Of a stretch of DNA of 64,000 nucleotides, positions 1 to 11,465 are shown piece by piece (the first letter of the stretch is position 1; every line of letters starts with the position of its first letter). Below the pieces are notes generated by a model that worked only from the letters and a program-made list of their open reading frames with translations, was not told where the DNA came from and searched no databases. This stretch comes from Mytilus edulis. Taxonomy: Eukaryota > Mollusca > Bivalvia > Mytilida > Mytilidae. The stretch spans positions 33,016,193-33,080,192 of the forward strand of contig NC_092354.1 of assembly GCF_963676685.1 (NCBI RefSeq), written 5' to 3'. A program made the position numbers and the translations under genes.

Positions 1-165
1 AACCAGAATTCCTGGCATGGTACAGGTAATATGAAATTTAACTCTAACAAAACAGAACAAAATTTAGAACAACATTCCCCACAACCCCCTTTTATGTATC
101 CTATGTACACAGGTTTCAATCCTAGTATGTTTGGCTATATGTCACAACAAACTGGTAGAAGATAA
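1..165 (+). CDS. LINE ORF1, C-terminal end (partial at window edge)
   Basis: An open frame enters at base 1 and ends at TAA 163-165. It gives about 54 residues rich in Asn, Gln, Pro and Tyr, ending in GYMSQQTGRR. No domain is visible in this tail. It sits about 680 bp upstream of the endonuclease/RT frame of a LINE on the same strand, which is where the end of ORF1 (the RNA-binding partner of ORF2) would be expected. The assignment therefore rests on position and composition. It could instead be an unrelated exon end. Confidence 0.4.
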   Translation, partial: NQNSWHGTGNMKFNSNKTEQNLEQHSPQPPFMYPMYTGFNPSMFGYMSQQTGRR

Positions 166-844
166 AAAACAACAACAACAAAAACTTATTACTCAGTGGT
201 AACTACATGTAATATGTACTTGTAAATCAACTTTATTTTTTCAAAGCTATTATTGCAAGTATTATTTGCTTATGATAATTATAAATAATATTTTTTTTTT
301 TTTTTTTTATGTACATGTATGTGGCACAAGAATGTTTTGATCCTCTATTATACATGTATACATATACTCTTATTTAAGTCAAGAGTCAATATTTGTGTTT
401 GTTTTGTGTTGGCCAAAGAGGCCTTCATTTACACATGTACAATAATTATAAACTTTGCATACATGTATATTATAAACATGCATATATTGATCCTTTTGTA
501 CAATTTACAATAGACCAAATGTTTTGTATTTTTGTATACACATTTTGTAAACATGGTGAAACAGTACAGTATGTAACAAATGCAATCATACAAAATGTCT
601 CAATAATTTAAAAAGCTTTCAGAAATTAATTTTCTGTTCTCTGTATGAATGCTAATACTATAAAATCATTGGAGTCATTGGGTTATCTCTCCTTGATCAT
701 ATTAATGTCATCTAATAAGTAAAATAACTTTTCTTACACTATTTACTGTAAAATTTGTTACATTACTGTACAACAAATTTATATCTATGGGTATCTCAGT
801 TTTTTCGTCTTTTTTTATATCTGATTATTTTTTCCTTCTGTGTA
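166..844 (+). other. AT-rich spacer between LINE ORF1 and ORF2
   Basis: About 680 bp of AT-rich sequence with a long T run (291-309) and repeated ACATGTA words. The short open frames here look like chance products of base composition. No gene is supported. The spacer is long for an inter-ORF gap, so an insertion or ORF1 decay is possible. Confidence 0.4.
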
Positions 845-3800
845 ATGGTTATCAAAAACAGTTTACATGTAAGCTGTTGGAATATTAATGGTTTTAAACT
901 AAAAGGATACAACAAGTACAGTGATTCAGATTTTATAAGTGAATTCAACAAAAAAGATATTTTTTGTTTACTTGAAACCCATTGCTCTCTTGAAGATGCA
1001 TTGGAAATACCAGATTTTAAAGCTGTGCATCTTATTCGGCCCATGTCTGCACGCACAAGAAAACGCTCTGGTGGTATTTCTGTATATGTAAGGTCTACAC
1101 TGAGACCTGGAATAAAATTCTTAAAACACAAAACAAATGACTACATTTGGCTTAAACTTTCTAAGCAATTTTTTGGCTTACCTGAAGATTTATATCTATG
1201 TTTTTTATATAACCCCCCCTGCCAATTCGACATATTCTTAATCTCTAACCTATGATATTCTGGAATATGTGGAAAATGATATAGTAAGTTATTCCAAACT
1301 GGGAAATATTTTAATTGCTGGTGATGTAAATGCTAGAACAGGGTCCAAACAATTAGACTTTATTCAAAACGATATTTTAGATACTCATATCTCATCTTTA
1401 TTTGAAGAATATAACCCTGATTTTGATATACCAGTCCGTCATAGCCAAGATAGCATTTTATCCAAAAGGGGCAAGACACTTAACGACTTGTGTGTGCAGA
1501 CAGGGATCCGTATCCTAAATGGTAGAACCCCTGGTGATTATATAGGTCAGCTTACTTGCCACACCCCTATGGGTAGTAGTGTGGTAGACTATTTTTTATC
1601 CTCCGAAAGTCTTTTAAGTAATATACTATTTTTTAAGGTTCATGATTTTAAAGCCGACCTCTCTGATCACTGCCAGGTATCCACAATGTTAAAAGTTAAC
1701 TGTATATTTAATGCAGTGCAAAAAGATGTTTACTCTATACCAAACCAATATATATGGGAAGAAAATTCTGCAGAGAAATTCCAAAATGCTCTAGCTTCAC
1801 CATTGGTTCAAGAAAAAATAAAAACATTTAATAATACAAATTATACTGGTGACTCAAATATTATGATACAAGATCTGAATAATATCCTTTATGAGGCAGC
1901 TAATATTTCTATTAAGAAAAAGATTATAAAAAAGGTAAATAGTACTGCTAAAGTGAAGAAAAGTCAACAGTCGAAATGGTTTAACCTACCCCTCATAAAT
2001 ATGAAAAAACAGTTATGCGATAAAGAAAAGCTTTTTAAAAAATATAACAAAGACCCTTATATTAGATCCTCCTTCTTTGCTTTACTGAAAAAATACAGAA
2101 AAGCAAGAAAAACTAAATATAGAGAATTCCGTGCTGATCTTATAGATCAACTTGATAATTTGCGTGAGGAAAACCCAAAAAGTTATTGGACTTTATTAGA
2201 ATCCCTTAAAAATTCAGACAAAAAAAACAGAAAAATCATCAAATATAACAAGCACGGAGTGGGCTGAATATTTTAAAGATCTTAACAAAAAACCAGTAAC
2301 TCCTTCTCCTAATATAACAGAATTTTTACGTAATTTAGAAAATGCTAAAGTTTTTACTGAATTAGACATCCTTATCACAGATAAAGAAATTTCTGATGCA
2401 ATTCATACTTTAAAGAATAAAAAATCATGTGGCCCAGACAGTATTTCAAATGAAATGATAAAAAATAGTCAAAGTTTTCTAATTAAAAGTTTAAATCATG
2501 TTTTTAATAAAATACTTTCAACTGGAAACTATCCTCAGATATGGGCTAATGGTTTTATAACTGCCTTATTTAAAAATGGTTCAAAGGATGATCCATCAAA
2601 TTATCGTGGACTAACTGTGACTAGTTGTCTCAGTAAAGTATTTACAAAAATTCTTACTAAAAGATTAGAAAAATTTTGTATTAAAAGAAATATCATTTGT
2701 CCTGAGCAAATTGGTTTCTGCAAAGGCAAGCGTACTTCAGATCATATGTTTGTCATGAAATGTCTTATTGATAAATATACTCAAACAGGTTTAAAACATT
2801 TGTATACCTGCTTTATTGATTTCAAAAAAGCCTTTGATAAAGTTTGGCATGAAGGCTTATTTTATAAATTAAGAAAACTTGGTGTTAGTGATCTATTTTA
2901 TAATGTTGTTAAAGATATATATAGTAAAACTTTATTGTCAGTGAAAATTGACCCTAATCATGTAACTGACACTTTTTCATCTTTTATAGGAGTGAGACAG
3001 GGAGATAATTTAAGTCCCATCTTATACAACATTTTTGTTAATGATATTCCAGAAATATTTGATGAGGATTGCTTTCCAGTTAAACTAAATAATACAAAAC
3101 TTAATTGTCTGATGTATGCAGATGATCTAATTTTGCTTTCTGAAACTCCTAGGGGTCTACAAGAATGTCTTGATAAACTACAGATCTATTGCAATAATTG
3201 GGGACTGGAAGTTAACATTACTAAATCCAAAGTCATGATTTTTAGCAATTCTGGTAGACTTCTTTCTACTCAATTTCATTTAAATAATACCCCCCTAACG
3301 AACACAAAAAATTATACCTACTTGGGTGTCAAATTTAGTATTAATGGCAAATTTACAGATGCCCAACATGAAATGTATAATAAAGGGTTAAAGGCCTTAT
3401 TTAAACTAAAAAAATGTTTCTCAGGTCATAAACCAAAAATAAAAACTCTCATTCATGTTTTTGACCATACAGTTAAATCCGTCTTAATGTATGGCAGTGA
3501 AATATGGGGTGACATTAACTTTCACAAACTAAACACTCAAGGGGATAACTATTTCAAAAAACTATGTGGAGACCTGGCAGTAGAGAAGGCTCATTTAAGC
3601 TTTTGTAAATTTATACTTGGAGTAAGTAAAAAAGCAACAAATATTGCAGTTATGGGTGAACTGGGCAGATATCCTCTATTTTTGGAGGTTTTGTTAAATA
3701 TGTTTAAATATTATATACGTTTAAAAAAATCTGATGACTTATTATTAAAAGAGGCTTTCAACCTCTAAAAATCTCTACATGATGAGCAGAAAAAGAGCTG

Positions 3801-4383
3801 GTATACCAGTATTCAAACTTTATTTAAATACTTTAGCATCAATGAAAATTATGCACTTAATTTAAAGACGAAGTTAAAAAACTATTTATGCAAAAAGATG
3901 CAATCAAAATATGATTTAATATGGCAAACTGAGCTTAATAATGATTTCAGAGGCAATAAACTATATGGTAACAAGCTCAGAACTTATAGACTTTTTAAAA
4001 GCAGATTTTGCTTAGAAAATTACCTTTTGCAGGAAAATTTTAGATATAGACATTATTTAACAAAATTCCGTATCAGTGCTCACGATTTAGAGATTGAGAG
4101 GGGAAGGTACAAAAATCTGACAGTGTCAGAACGTATCTGTAAATTGTGCGGTACTGAGGTTGAGGATGAAATTCATTTTCTTCTTCAGTGCCACAAACTT
4201 TCAAATATTCGTTTCAACTTTTTAAATGAAATAAAACAACGGTTTAAAAATTTTAGTGGTTTAGATATTAAAGCACAATTTATTTGGCTAATGTCCTCTG
4301 AAGATACTTTCATACTCCAGAAACTCGGAGAATTATTGGAAAATTTATCCTCATATAGGAAAGTTTCCTTAAATGATATATAG
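845..4383 (+). pseudogene. LINE ORF2: APE endonuclease, reverse transcriptase, C-terminal zinc finger (broken)
   Basis: This is the polyprotein that nicks target DNA and copies LINE RNA in place. The N-terminal part (845-1700) keeps the APE endonuclease landmarks CWNING, LLETH, GDVNAR and SDHCQV. The RT part (about 2400-3400) has KSCGPDSISNEMIK, FIDFKKAFDKVWH, GVRQGDNLSPI and the catalytic LMYADDLILL. The C-terminus (4130-4200) has CKLC...EIHFLLQC, a CCHC-type finger. Three lesions are visible: a frameshift at the C run 1213-1219, another in the A run near 2219-2227, and an in-frame TAA at 3766-3768 after which the same frame runs on to 4381. Domain order and the finger fit an APE-type LINE of the broad Jockey/CR1/I assemblage. 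I cannot fix the clade. It is almost full length but cannot make one intact protein. Confidence 0.9.
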
Positions 4384-4615
4384 ATATAAAAATGCCCAGT
4401 CACCCCCTTATGTTATTAAACACTGTGCTTGTTGTATTCTTGTACTTGTCTTAATAAATATTTTTTGGTTTGATTATTTTTTGGTTTTTTTTTTTATAAC
4501 ATTGTGTGTTAATCATATTGAATCACTTGTAATCATTTGTATGTAATTAATGTTGATTGTTCTGCTCCTTGTGGGCGCTTTGATTAGCAATAAAATATTA
4601 TTTGAATTTGAATTT
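4384..4615 (+). repeat. LINE 3' UTR and TTTGAA-type tail
   Basis: After the ORF2 stop there are about 200 bp of T-rich sequence, an AATAAA at 4589-4594, then a tail of TTTGAA units ending near 4614. A similar tail ends the decayed LINE at about 46386, so the two copies probably belong to related subfamilies that prime on the same tail type. Confidence 0.7.
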
Positions 4616-4958
4616 TGTATATAAAGGTGCACTCGAATATATTTTAATCTAAACAACTATTGATTACTACCGAGAAAAAAATAAAAGCTTTTAATCATTT
4701 ATCTTATCTAAAACACCGAGAACACTTAGTTATTTACCAATAGAAATCAACTAGACTTTTAAGTTTACCCTGGATACGAACATGTAAGCAAAAAAATAAC
4801 AATGAAAATGAATTGTAAATTGAAATAAGCCATCTAACATATAATTTTAGATATATAAAAACCGATTCCGCTACATTCCCCCAACTTAAAAAGCAAATGT
4901 TTACATTTATACATATATATATATAAAATGAAAGTCACATTTTAAAGTTCGAGTTTGT

Positions 4959-5612
4959 TTAAACCACCATACGAATTTTCCCGTTGACATCAGCAAATGT
5001 TGCCACCTGATCACGTGCGACAAGATCATCCGGAGTCTTTAGTTCATTCAAATGAATGGCGTGTTGTCTAACATATTCCTCCCGTTGTCGCTGTGCCATT
5101 TCCCTAGGTGTGAGGGCCTCATAATACACCTCATCGACTTGCACTATTTCTTCAACTACTTCAACGACTTCTTCATCATCAGCGGGGGTTACACCAGTAA
5201 TGCGGCAATCGTCTTCTACTAATGCGTCTTCCGTACTACCTTGACTCGGACGAACATACTTAGGCAAGACAGCAGTTCCAGGTTCCTTGTACTGATGGTT
5301 AATGACCGTCACGGCGTTAGCTGACTTCATTAGAGGTTACATGTTCTCACCCGTGACCCAATGCATAACTCTGATATACCGCTTTAGGTCATTCCGTCTG
5401 GTGTCTGTTATCCCACATAACGGGCAATTATGGGCATGTATTTCCAGTTGATGGTATCTCTTCCAGTTGCGGACAAGCTGCCTGAAATTGGGTTGTCCTG
5501 TACTGCAGGATGCCACTGGACAAGGCATTCCACCAATTGGACAACCAGGTCTTAATTCTCTTGAAGATACCGTGTAATCCATTGCTAAAATAAAAGCAAA
5601 AGAAAAGAACAC
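4959..5612 (-). pseudogene. Zinc-finger reading frame with one internal stop, unknown function
   Basis: Read on the minus strand from about 5582 (MDYTVSSREL; an upstream in-frame ATG lies at 5612). The frame contains two cysteine pairs (CPIGGMPC region), then a C2H2-like finger, CPLCG..., ending IRVMH. A TAA at 5337-5339 interrupts it, but the same frame continues without a break to 4959 for another 123 residues. That part has an acidic stretch (EEVVEVVEEIVQVDE) and a charged helix (REMAQRQREEYVRQH). The simplest reading is one ORF of about 208 codons with a single nonsense change. Alternatives are a readthrough gene or an exon pair. A C2H2-bearing minus-strand frame at 35501-35810 has a loosely similar layout. 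I do not recognise the family. Confidence 0.45.
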
Positions 5613-6239
5613 AATTACGAAATAAACAAAAAAATGAAACTATCTGTGTGCTGTTATTTTTTTATTTTTATTTTGTATTTGTATGGATGAATACTTATCT
5701 ACATATATAGATACGCGTAAAATAATTCTGAATATAGATTTTGAAAATATAGTTCATTTAAATCATAAAGATGATAATTAAAACAGACGTGGCGCGACTC
5801 TACTACATCATGCGCGTGAATTAAATCCTGTACCCACAATACCATAACAAAACACCAGGATTCTAGTCGTGTACAAGCAAAACTTTTCTCTATAAATAAA
5901 CTCCTAAGGTCTATAAAAACTTGGGAGGTTCTCTACACCTAAATCCATCAAATCTATAAAGTTTTAAACCTCAGTTAAGGCAATCCTACTTGCAATATAT
6001 ACCTAAACTTTGTAAGTGCAATAATACGATTTGTAGTCACTTCGGCCTTATCGAAACATAAAGCTTTGACGAGCAGAGTTCTTTGACCCAGTGTCAGAGC
6101 GAGTATCAATCAAAACTATGCACGCGTTTATAGACATGACACATGATACGCTGCTTCGAAATATCATAAATACAGTTTCATTGAAAATTCTGTCATTCCT
6201 ATAAACTGGCTCCTAAGATCCATGCCGTATATATATTTT
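5613..6239. other. Intergenic stretch, nothing supported
   Basis: AT-rich sequence with short open frames only. No splice-supported exon, terminal repeat or RNA gene was seen. Confidence 0.4.
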
Positions 6240-6640
6240 AGAACATTTTAGAACCACCTACTGAATGTTTAGTCCAGCTGCTTACTCTGGTCCTGAAATG
6301 CAACAATTTCACCTTTAATGGTGAGCATTACCTTCAAATTAACGGGACAGCGATGGGGACGAAAATGGCACCGTCTTACGCTAATATTTTCATGGAAAAT
6401 TAGAAAATCAAATTATTGCAACATCTTTATCCAAACCTTTGTCCTGGTTCCGTTTCATTGATGATGTTGACATGAAATGGATTGAATCTCAACAAAAAGT
6501 GGATGATTTCATCAGACATGCAAACAACGCCCACCATTCAATTAAATTTACGTATGAAATTTCCGACTCTAAGATATCTTTTTTAGACACAACCACATCT
6601 ATAAAGGACGGTGTCATCAACAGACCTCTACTGTAAACCC
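6240..6640 (+). pseudogene. Penelope-like element: reverse transcriptase remnant
   Basis: In one frame (about 6281-6402) the translation has the telomerase/PLE-type RT block [17 protein letters not shown]. After a frameshift near 6400 the next block reads FRFIDDVDMKW, with the two catalytic aspartates, followed by SKISFLDTT. Penelope-like elements carry a telomerase-related RT joined to a GIY-YIG nuclease, and the nuclease follows directly downstream. The 5' RT fingers are missing or unreadable. Several frame breaks show that this copy is dead. Confidence 0.85.
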
Positions 6641-6788
6641 ACAGATAAACATCAATACCTTTCTCCCCAAAGCTGTCACCCCAAACACTGTACAAAAAGT
6701 ATCCCGTACAGTCAAGCTCTCAGAGTCCAGCGGATTTGCTCCATTTGAGGAGGCTGTCACGAAACGGTTACAGGAACTTCGCGGTTTT

Positions 6789-7622
6789 TTGACAAAACGA
6801 GGTTATAAGAAATTGAACATAGATAAGGGGTTTGCGCGCGCTAACAATAACAGCCGCAATGACCTCTTACAGTACAAACGGAAGAGGCGCAGCAAAATAG
6901 TCCCGTTTGTTCTTACATACAATCCAGCCTTTAATAACCTTTCACGTTTGATCCGTGCCAATTGGCAAACTATTGCCAAACACCCTAAATTATCCAAGAT
7001 CTTTCCCAATCCTCCTGTCTTAGCTTTTCGGAGACCAGCAAGTCTGAAAGACTTATTTGTTAGAGCTGACGTCTCCTCAAATAAAAGCTGTTCAATTGCA
7101 GGATGGTGCAAGTCATGTGGTAACAGACGTTGCCTGACTTCTCAACAAATACTGAATACTCAAACATTCACTTGCCACTCGACTGGGTCTGTGTACACTA
7201 AATATTGCAATGTAACTTGCAAAACCCAGAATGTTGTATACCTCCTTCAGTGTCGATGTGGCATGCAGTATGTTGGCGAGACAGAGCAGCCATTTAACAA
7301 ACGCATGAATGGTCATCGAAGTGACTACACTTGCAAGCCCGACCTACCCGTAAGTCGTCATTTGAGATCACCTGGACACACACAAGCTGATCTCAAAAAC
7401 CTTACCATCACGATCATAGACCACAACGAGGGTTGGTCGAAAGTCGACAAAGTCGCTCGGGAAAGATTTTGGATAAATAAGTTACGGACAGTCTCCCCAG
7501 AGGGCATAAATGAAAAAAAACATAGAACGAGTCCCTCATGTTCCTGTGACCACCTGTTTCAAACAACGCCGGATTTAGTACTGGCTTTACAGTTCGAAAT
7601 TATTTTTAAAGTAACAGTTTAA
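6789..7622 (+). pseudogene. Penelope-like element: C-terminal domain with GIY-YIG endonuclease
   Basis: A 277-residue open frame continues the PLE coding region. Readable PLE linker sequence lies just upstream (6640-6790) in shifted frames. It contains a basic region, a cysteine cluster (CSIAGWCKSCGNRRC), then VVYLLQCRCGMQYVGET, the GIY-YIG motif. The Arg of KRMNGHRS and a later WINKLRT helix follow. The nuclease nicks target DNA for reverse transcription. Downstream to about 8110 is probably the element's 3' non-coding end. The domain looks well kept while the RT upstream is broken. Confidence 0.85.
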
Positions 7623-8060
7623 ATTACAGGTTTTCATTGATTCGGGATGATGTATAAGTACGTTGCCACGTTCAATTATTTTACCTCATTATACAAAACT
7701 TATTTTTTCAATCGTTATTAGACTGTTATTCGTTTGGGAGGCTTAAATATGTAGTTTCTGTTGTAATTGCCCTACCGTTGTCCCATTTATACCATCCTGG
7801 ATCGGTTAGGACATTTTTCAATTTTTTTGTTTGAGGACTGCCCTCAATGCAGTTATAACATCTCAACTGTCACAACCTTTGGAAATCTAGAGTTGTGCCA
7901 TTTCACATCGTAAATAACTATTTTTATTTTTGGCATATTTCTGTAGTCTTTGCGGTGTGTTTGGAAATTTGAAAATTGTTCCAGCGTTCGTTTAAATTGT
8001 ATAAATCAAGATTTTGATAGAGTCTCAATTTGAATTGACATGATTCATTTGTCATCGTGC

Positions 8061-8100
8061 AATTACCGAAGAAGGATATCTGTTATCCGAAATATCTAAT
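8061..8100 (+). ncRNA. Degenerate hammerhead-like fold at the PLE 3' end
   Basis: The stem GGATA (8074-8078) pairs with TATCC (8084-8088), followed at once by GAAATATC. This is the arrangement of hammerhead stem II plus GAAA. The box that should read CTGATGA reads CGAAGAA (8067-8073), so the core is mutated and probably inactive. PLE terminal repeats are known to carry hammerhead ribozymes, and that knowledge drives this call. Confidence 0.3.
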
Positions 8101-8589
8101 ATTTGTATATTTTATAGTTATTTTATGGTGGTGTTGTACCCTTTTTGACTTGATATATATATATATATCAGTGTATGAAATTGTTCTAGTTTTTATATAA
8201 GTAAAAACACAAACAAAAAAACAATAATAATAACGCTAACAAACAAATATATATATATGATGTGTTGTTGAAATCAGTTCGCAGCAATAATTTAAAAGAG
8301 ATATATGCCTTAGGAATGTGACAGAGAATTTCTGTGTGCGTTTTTTTTTCTGTTTTACATATCAATACTTCTATAATACAAACGATAAAATAATGTGAGA
8401 CCTTTGAAATATAAACTGATTTCTCGCGAGTTTCGCGTACATGCTCATTCGACGTAAAATTCACTTTCTAGATTTGATTCAGATGAAATTAATGGGAGTG
8501 AAATTTCCCTGTGTATTGGGTTTATGTGAGGAAATACAAGATAATCACACAAAAAAAATCAACAAAATTTTTCACTTTAACTTTCGTGT

Positions 8590-9280
8590 TACATAGTGTC
8601 GCCAGTGGGGGAGTTAAATGTTATACCTGGCGCAATTTTTGCGTCGAATATATGTTTTTGATTTGTCCGTCCATCTGTCTGCTGGTTATTTTTGTTGTCA
8701 TCAGAACTGCTCCGAAACCGCACAACAGAATTTCATGACACTTTATAGATTAATACTACTTGCATATCGACAGGAAATAATGGTTGAATTTTTTTTTCTC
8801 GGGAATATATTACTTTGAACTTATTGCCTAAAACCAGGTGCTACAGTTAGTCTGAACAACTTTTCTGAAACCATACATCATTTACTGATTTTTTTTTGTA
8901 GATACTAAGGACATTAAATGTAGAATCTGATGTGTCTATTACAATAAAAGTACTTACTATTTTATGATCTGATGACAGGTATATTATATTGTTTTATCAT
9001 TAATGATTATGTGAAAAAGTAGTCTTTTTGAGTAATAAGCCTAAAACTGCATTTTACCCCTATGTTCTATTTTTAGCCATGGCGGCCATCTTGGTTGGTT
9101 GGCGGGGTCACCGGACACATTTTTTTCAAACTAGAAACCCCAATGATGATTATGGCCAATTTTGGTTTAATTTTGTCCAGTAGTTTCAGAGGAGAAGATT
9201 TTTGTAAAAGCTAACGACGGACGCCAAGTGATGAAAAAAGCTCACTTGGCCCTTTGGACCGGGTGACCTAAAAACATTTA
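8590..9280 (+). repeat. Bivalve interspersed repeat with conserved 'GGCGGCCATCTTGG' block
   Basis: The 9080-9275 part carries the GGCGGCCATCTTGG start, the 'CCCCAATGATGATTATGGCC' middle and an end near 'CTCACTTGGCCCTTTGGACC'. I recognise this block as widely scattered in bivalve genomes and transcripts. The upstream 8590-9070 portion may be part of the same element. No protein is supported. The boundaries are my estimate. Confidence 0.5.
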
Positions 9281-9649
9281 TTTATTATCCTTAACAGTAT
9301 TTGATTCTTAATGATATTATTACTGGATCCATGTTTTTTAAATAAATTTCACTACTATTCAATATACCGGTATTCTATCAATATACCTGCTTTCTTGCAA
9401 TGTAAATTTTAAAAATAACCAAGAGTGAATTGGCAAAATACGGAGAAACAAGGGGATTTATTCTGATGTTACCTTTTTTCTGCCAGATTGTTAACGTACT
9501 TTATGCAGTAAATATAGTTCTTTTCCTAAATTTATGGTTTCCGTTTTTGTTTTCTGCAAATTCAGCTTGTTGTTTATCTATTAATGGCCCTATATTTTGA
9601 CCATCTGATATACTCTATAAACTCACTGGAACCAACAGAATAAACTTAC

Positions 9650-9827
9650 ATATTTTGTAAATGGTACCAATTCATCCACCATACTGACTACTGCAGCTAG
9701 CTTCAGCATCATTGCCTTCAGTTCGTCTCCATACAGTCTGATGGAAATTGCGTTAAAATAGTTTCCATCTGGTGTTGATTGCAGAACAGTCCTCTCTCCA
9801 ATGGACAAAGGAATGAAATCTTCATAT
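9650..9827 (-). CDS. Exon of OTU-like fold, catalytic Cys apparently lost
   Basis: A minus-strand exon of 178 bp. It starts after an acceptor CAATCAG and ends at the strong donor TAT|GTAAGT. The translation contains STPDGNYFNAISIRLYGDE, which resembles the catalytic block of OTU-type cysteine proteases and vertnin-like proteins (DGNC-F-A....G). The Cys is replaced, so peptidase activity is unlikely. It lies downstream of the 10386-10554 exon, but the apparent phases do not join directly, so an exon is missing or the two are not adjacent in one transcript. Confidence 0.45.
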
Positions 9828-9959
9828 CTGATTGATAAAATATAAAAACAAACAGAAATTATGTTTCAAATTTCCTAAGGCTCAAAATTAATTCCACTGG
9901 TTTAATTAAGTCATGCCGATTATAAGATGCACAGTTTTCTCTACTTTCAAAATCTTTCT

Positions 9960-10345
9960 GTTTGAACCCGTCGACCGGGAACCTTTCAATTATTGGTAAT
10001 ATTAATAATTTGGGAAACAAAAGGGCCTGGAATGGAGTATCTTTTACTCAGCAGTATAGAGCAACATTCTAAAAACACCGTTTGGTGGTGTGCCTGTCAG
10101 ATGCGGAACGTAGAGATAAGGTAATAGGTAACAGGTGAATATACTATTGGTATCGGTGTCGGATTTGATCCGGAACTTCTTAATTATTGGCAATATTAAT
10201 TACGTGGAAAACAAAGGGGCCTGGAGTGGTGTAATTTTTAATCAACACCATTGTACTATATTAGTTATATGTAAAGTTGAATGCTTTGATTCATCGTGTT
10301 TACGTGATGACGGCTGACAAATTGGACCTCGTAATTTTAGTATTA
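9960..10345 (+). repeat. Duplicated mussel repeat ('AAACAAAAGGGCCTGGA..' units)
   Basis: Two similar blocks lie about 205-210 bp apart. Each reads roughly 'CCGGGAACCT/CCGGAACTT..AATTATTGG..AATATTAAT..GGAAACAAA.GGGCCTGGA.TGG'. A third copy is at 61185-61345 on the same strand. This is an interspersed, locally tandem repeat. No protein is supported. Confidence 0.6.
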
Positions 10346-10385
10346 TAGATGTTAGTTAGGAATAAACACCATAATTAAAATATAC

Positions 10386-10554
10386 CTGGTTGCTGTGCTG
10401 CTTTCCTTTGAGTCATCCTTCTCCTATCTAGCATCTTCAATCTGTCCCATTTTCTTTCATCATCTTTCTTAGTGACTTCATCGTAATACTCCCCCACTTT
10501 TGCCCAAAAGTTACCGAAGAACTCCAACTCATCACTCCCTTCAACATTTAATTT
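10386..10554 (-). CDS. Exon of unknown protein, charged helical
   Basis: A minus-strand exon bounded by acceptor TTCCCAG and donor CAACCAG|GTATATT. The translation (KLNVEGSDELEFFGNFW... to RRRMTQRKAAQQPG) is highly charged with an acidic-aromatic start and a basic end. This would fit a helical or linker segment. It lies in the same orientation as the PC4-like and OTU-like exons and may belong to the same transcript. I do not recognise a family. Confidence 0.4.
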
Positions 10555-11035
10555 CTGGGAATGCATAAAAGACCTTTACAAGAACAAAATTGATAATAAA
10601 AAAAATAAATTGAATAAGAAAGGATATTTGGTTCCCAGGCATGCATGCCATGTTGTAACAGGACATGATTTCCCTTTATAAAAGGCATTTATTTTTAAAA
10701 ACCAAGAAATTTTTAAAAGAATGAAATACAGTGGTTAACTTATCGGCGTAAGTGACTCAATGAGTCATTACTGTGACGTGAAGGGGGGTTTCTTAACAAG
10801 AACTAAAAGCGCTGTTTTACGATGAAAGAACAATAAAAAATGTCATGCATGTTGATCTTTTTACCAATTTCACGAATCAGTGAAATCAAAATGGCTAAAC
10901 ATGTTGCACAAATATAACCCTTTATTACCCTCTGTGATGTAATTACATAGGCATTGTGACATAGGAAATCCAGGAAAGTAAGATCACTCATGTATATCAG
11001 GTATAAGTAACATTTGTTTTTCAAATTGCTATATA

Positions 11036-11465
11036 CCCCAAGGGTGACTGGGGTATAGAAATATGATCACTTGGTCTTCTTCCGACCGGCAGTAAAACGC
11101 TTGCCGAAGTGGGGCGTCCGTTTGGCTGTGCGGGATGTATCAAGTTCGCAGTCACGTCCGGTCAGAAGGGGGACGTTAAATCCGATGCCTCGTGTAAAGA
11201 GAGTGCCACGCTCTTTGCACGTTAAGAACCCTTGCAACAACTCATTGAGGGGGCCGTAGGTGTCCTGTTGCAAGGCAAAATTTCTGTTCCTATCCAATAT
11301 ACCCTCATTTTCCAGTGGCAGTTAAAATTTCCCCGACCATCATCTCAGATGGCCTCTACTATATCCACCTACCTATTGTATTTATTGTTAACTTGTTCTT
11401 GTCCTGAATATGCATGAAATATTTGCCACTGGACGGTAAGCAACCACCCAACAATCAATCAAATT
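11036..11465 (+). repeat. Interspersed repeat with inverted partner at 61782-61930
   Basis: The segment 11036-11180 ('CCCCAAGGGTGACTGGGG' onward) reappears as its reverse complement at 61782-61925 with few differences. The 3' half ends 'GAATATGCATGAAATATTTG' and '..CCACTGGACGGTAAGCAACC', a mussel repeat end I recognise. A minus-strand frame across 11067-11180 (DTSRTAKRTPHFGKRF) is conserved in both copies, but it may only reflect DNA similarity. Confidence 0.6.

Noticed and set aside
755-844. Upstream extension of LINE ORF2 to 755
   Set aside because: Residues before MVIKNSLHVSCWNING are Phe/Leu-rich and unlike an endonuclease N-terminus; the start near 845 fits better.
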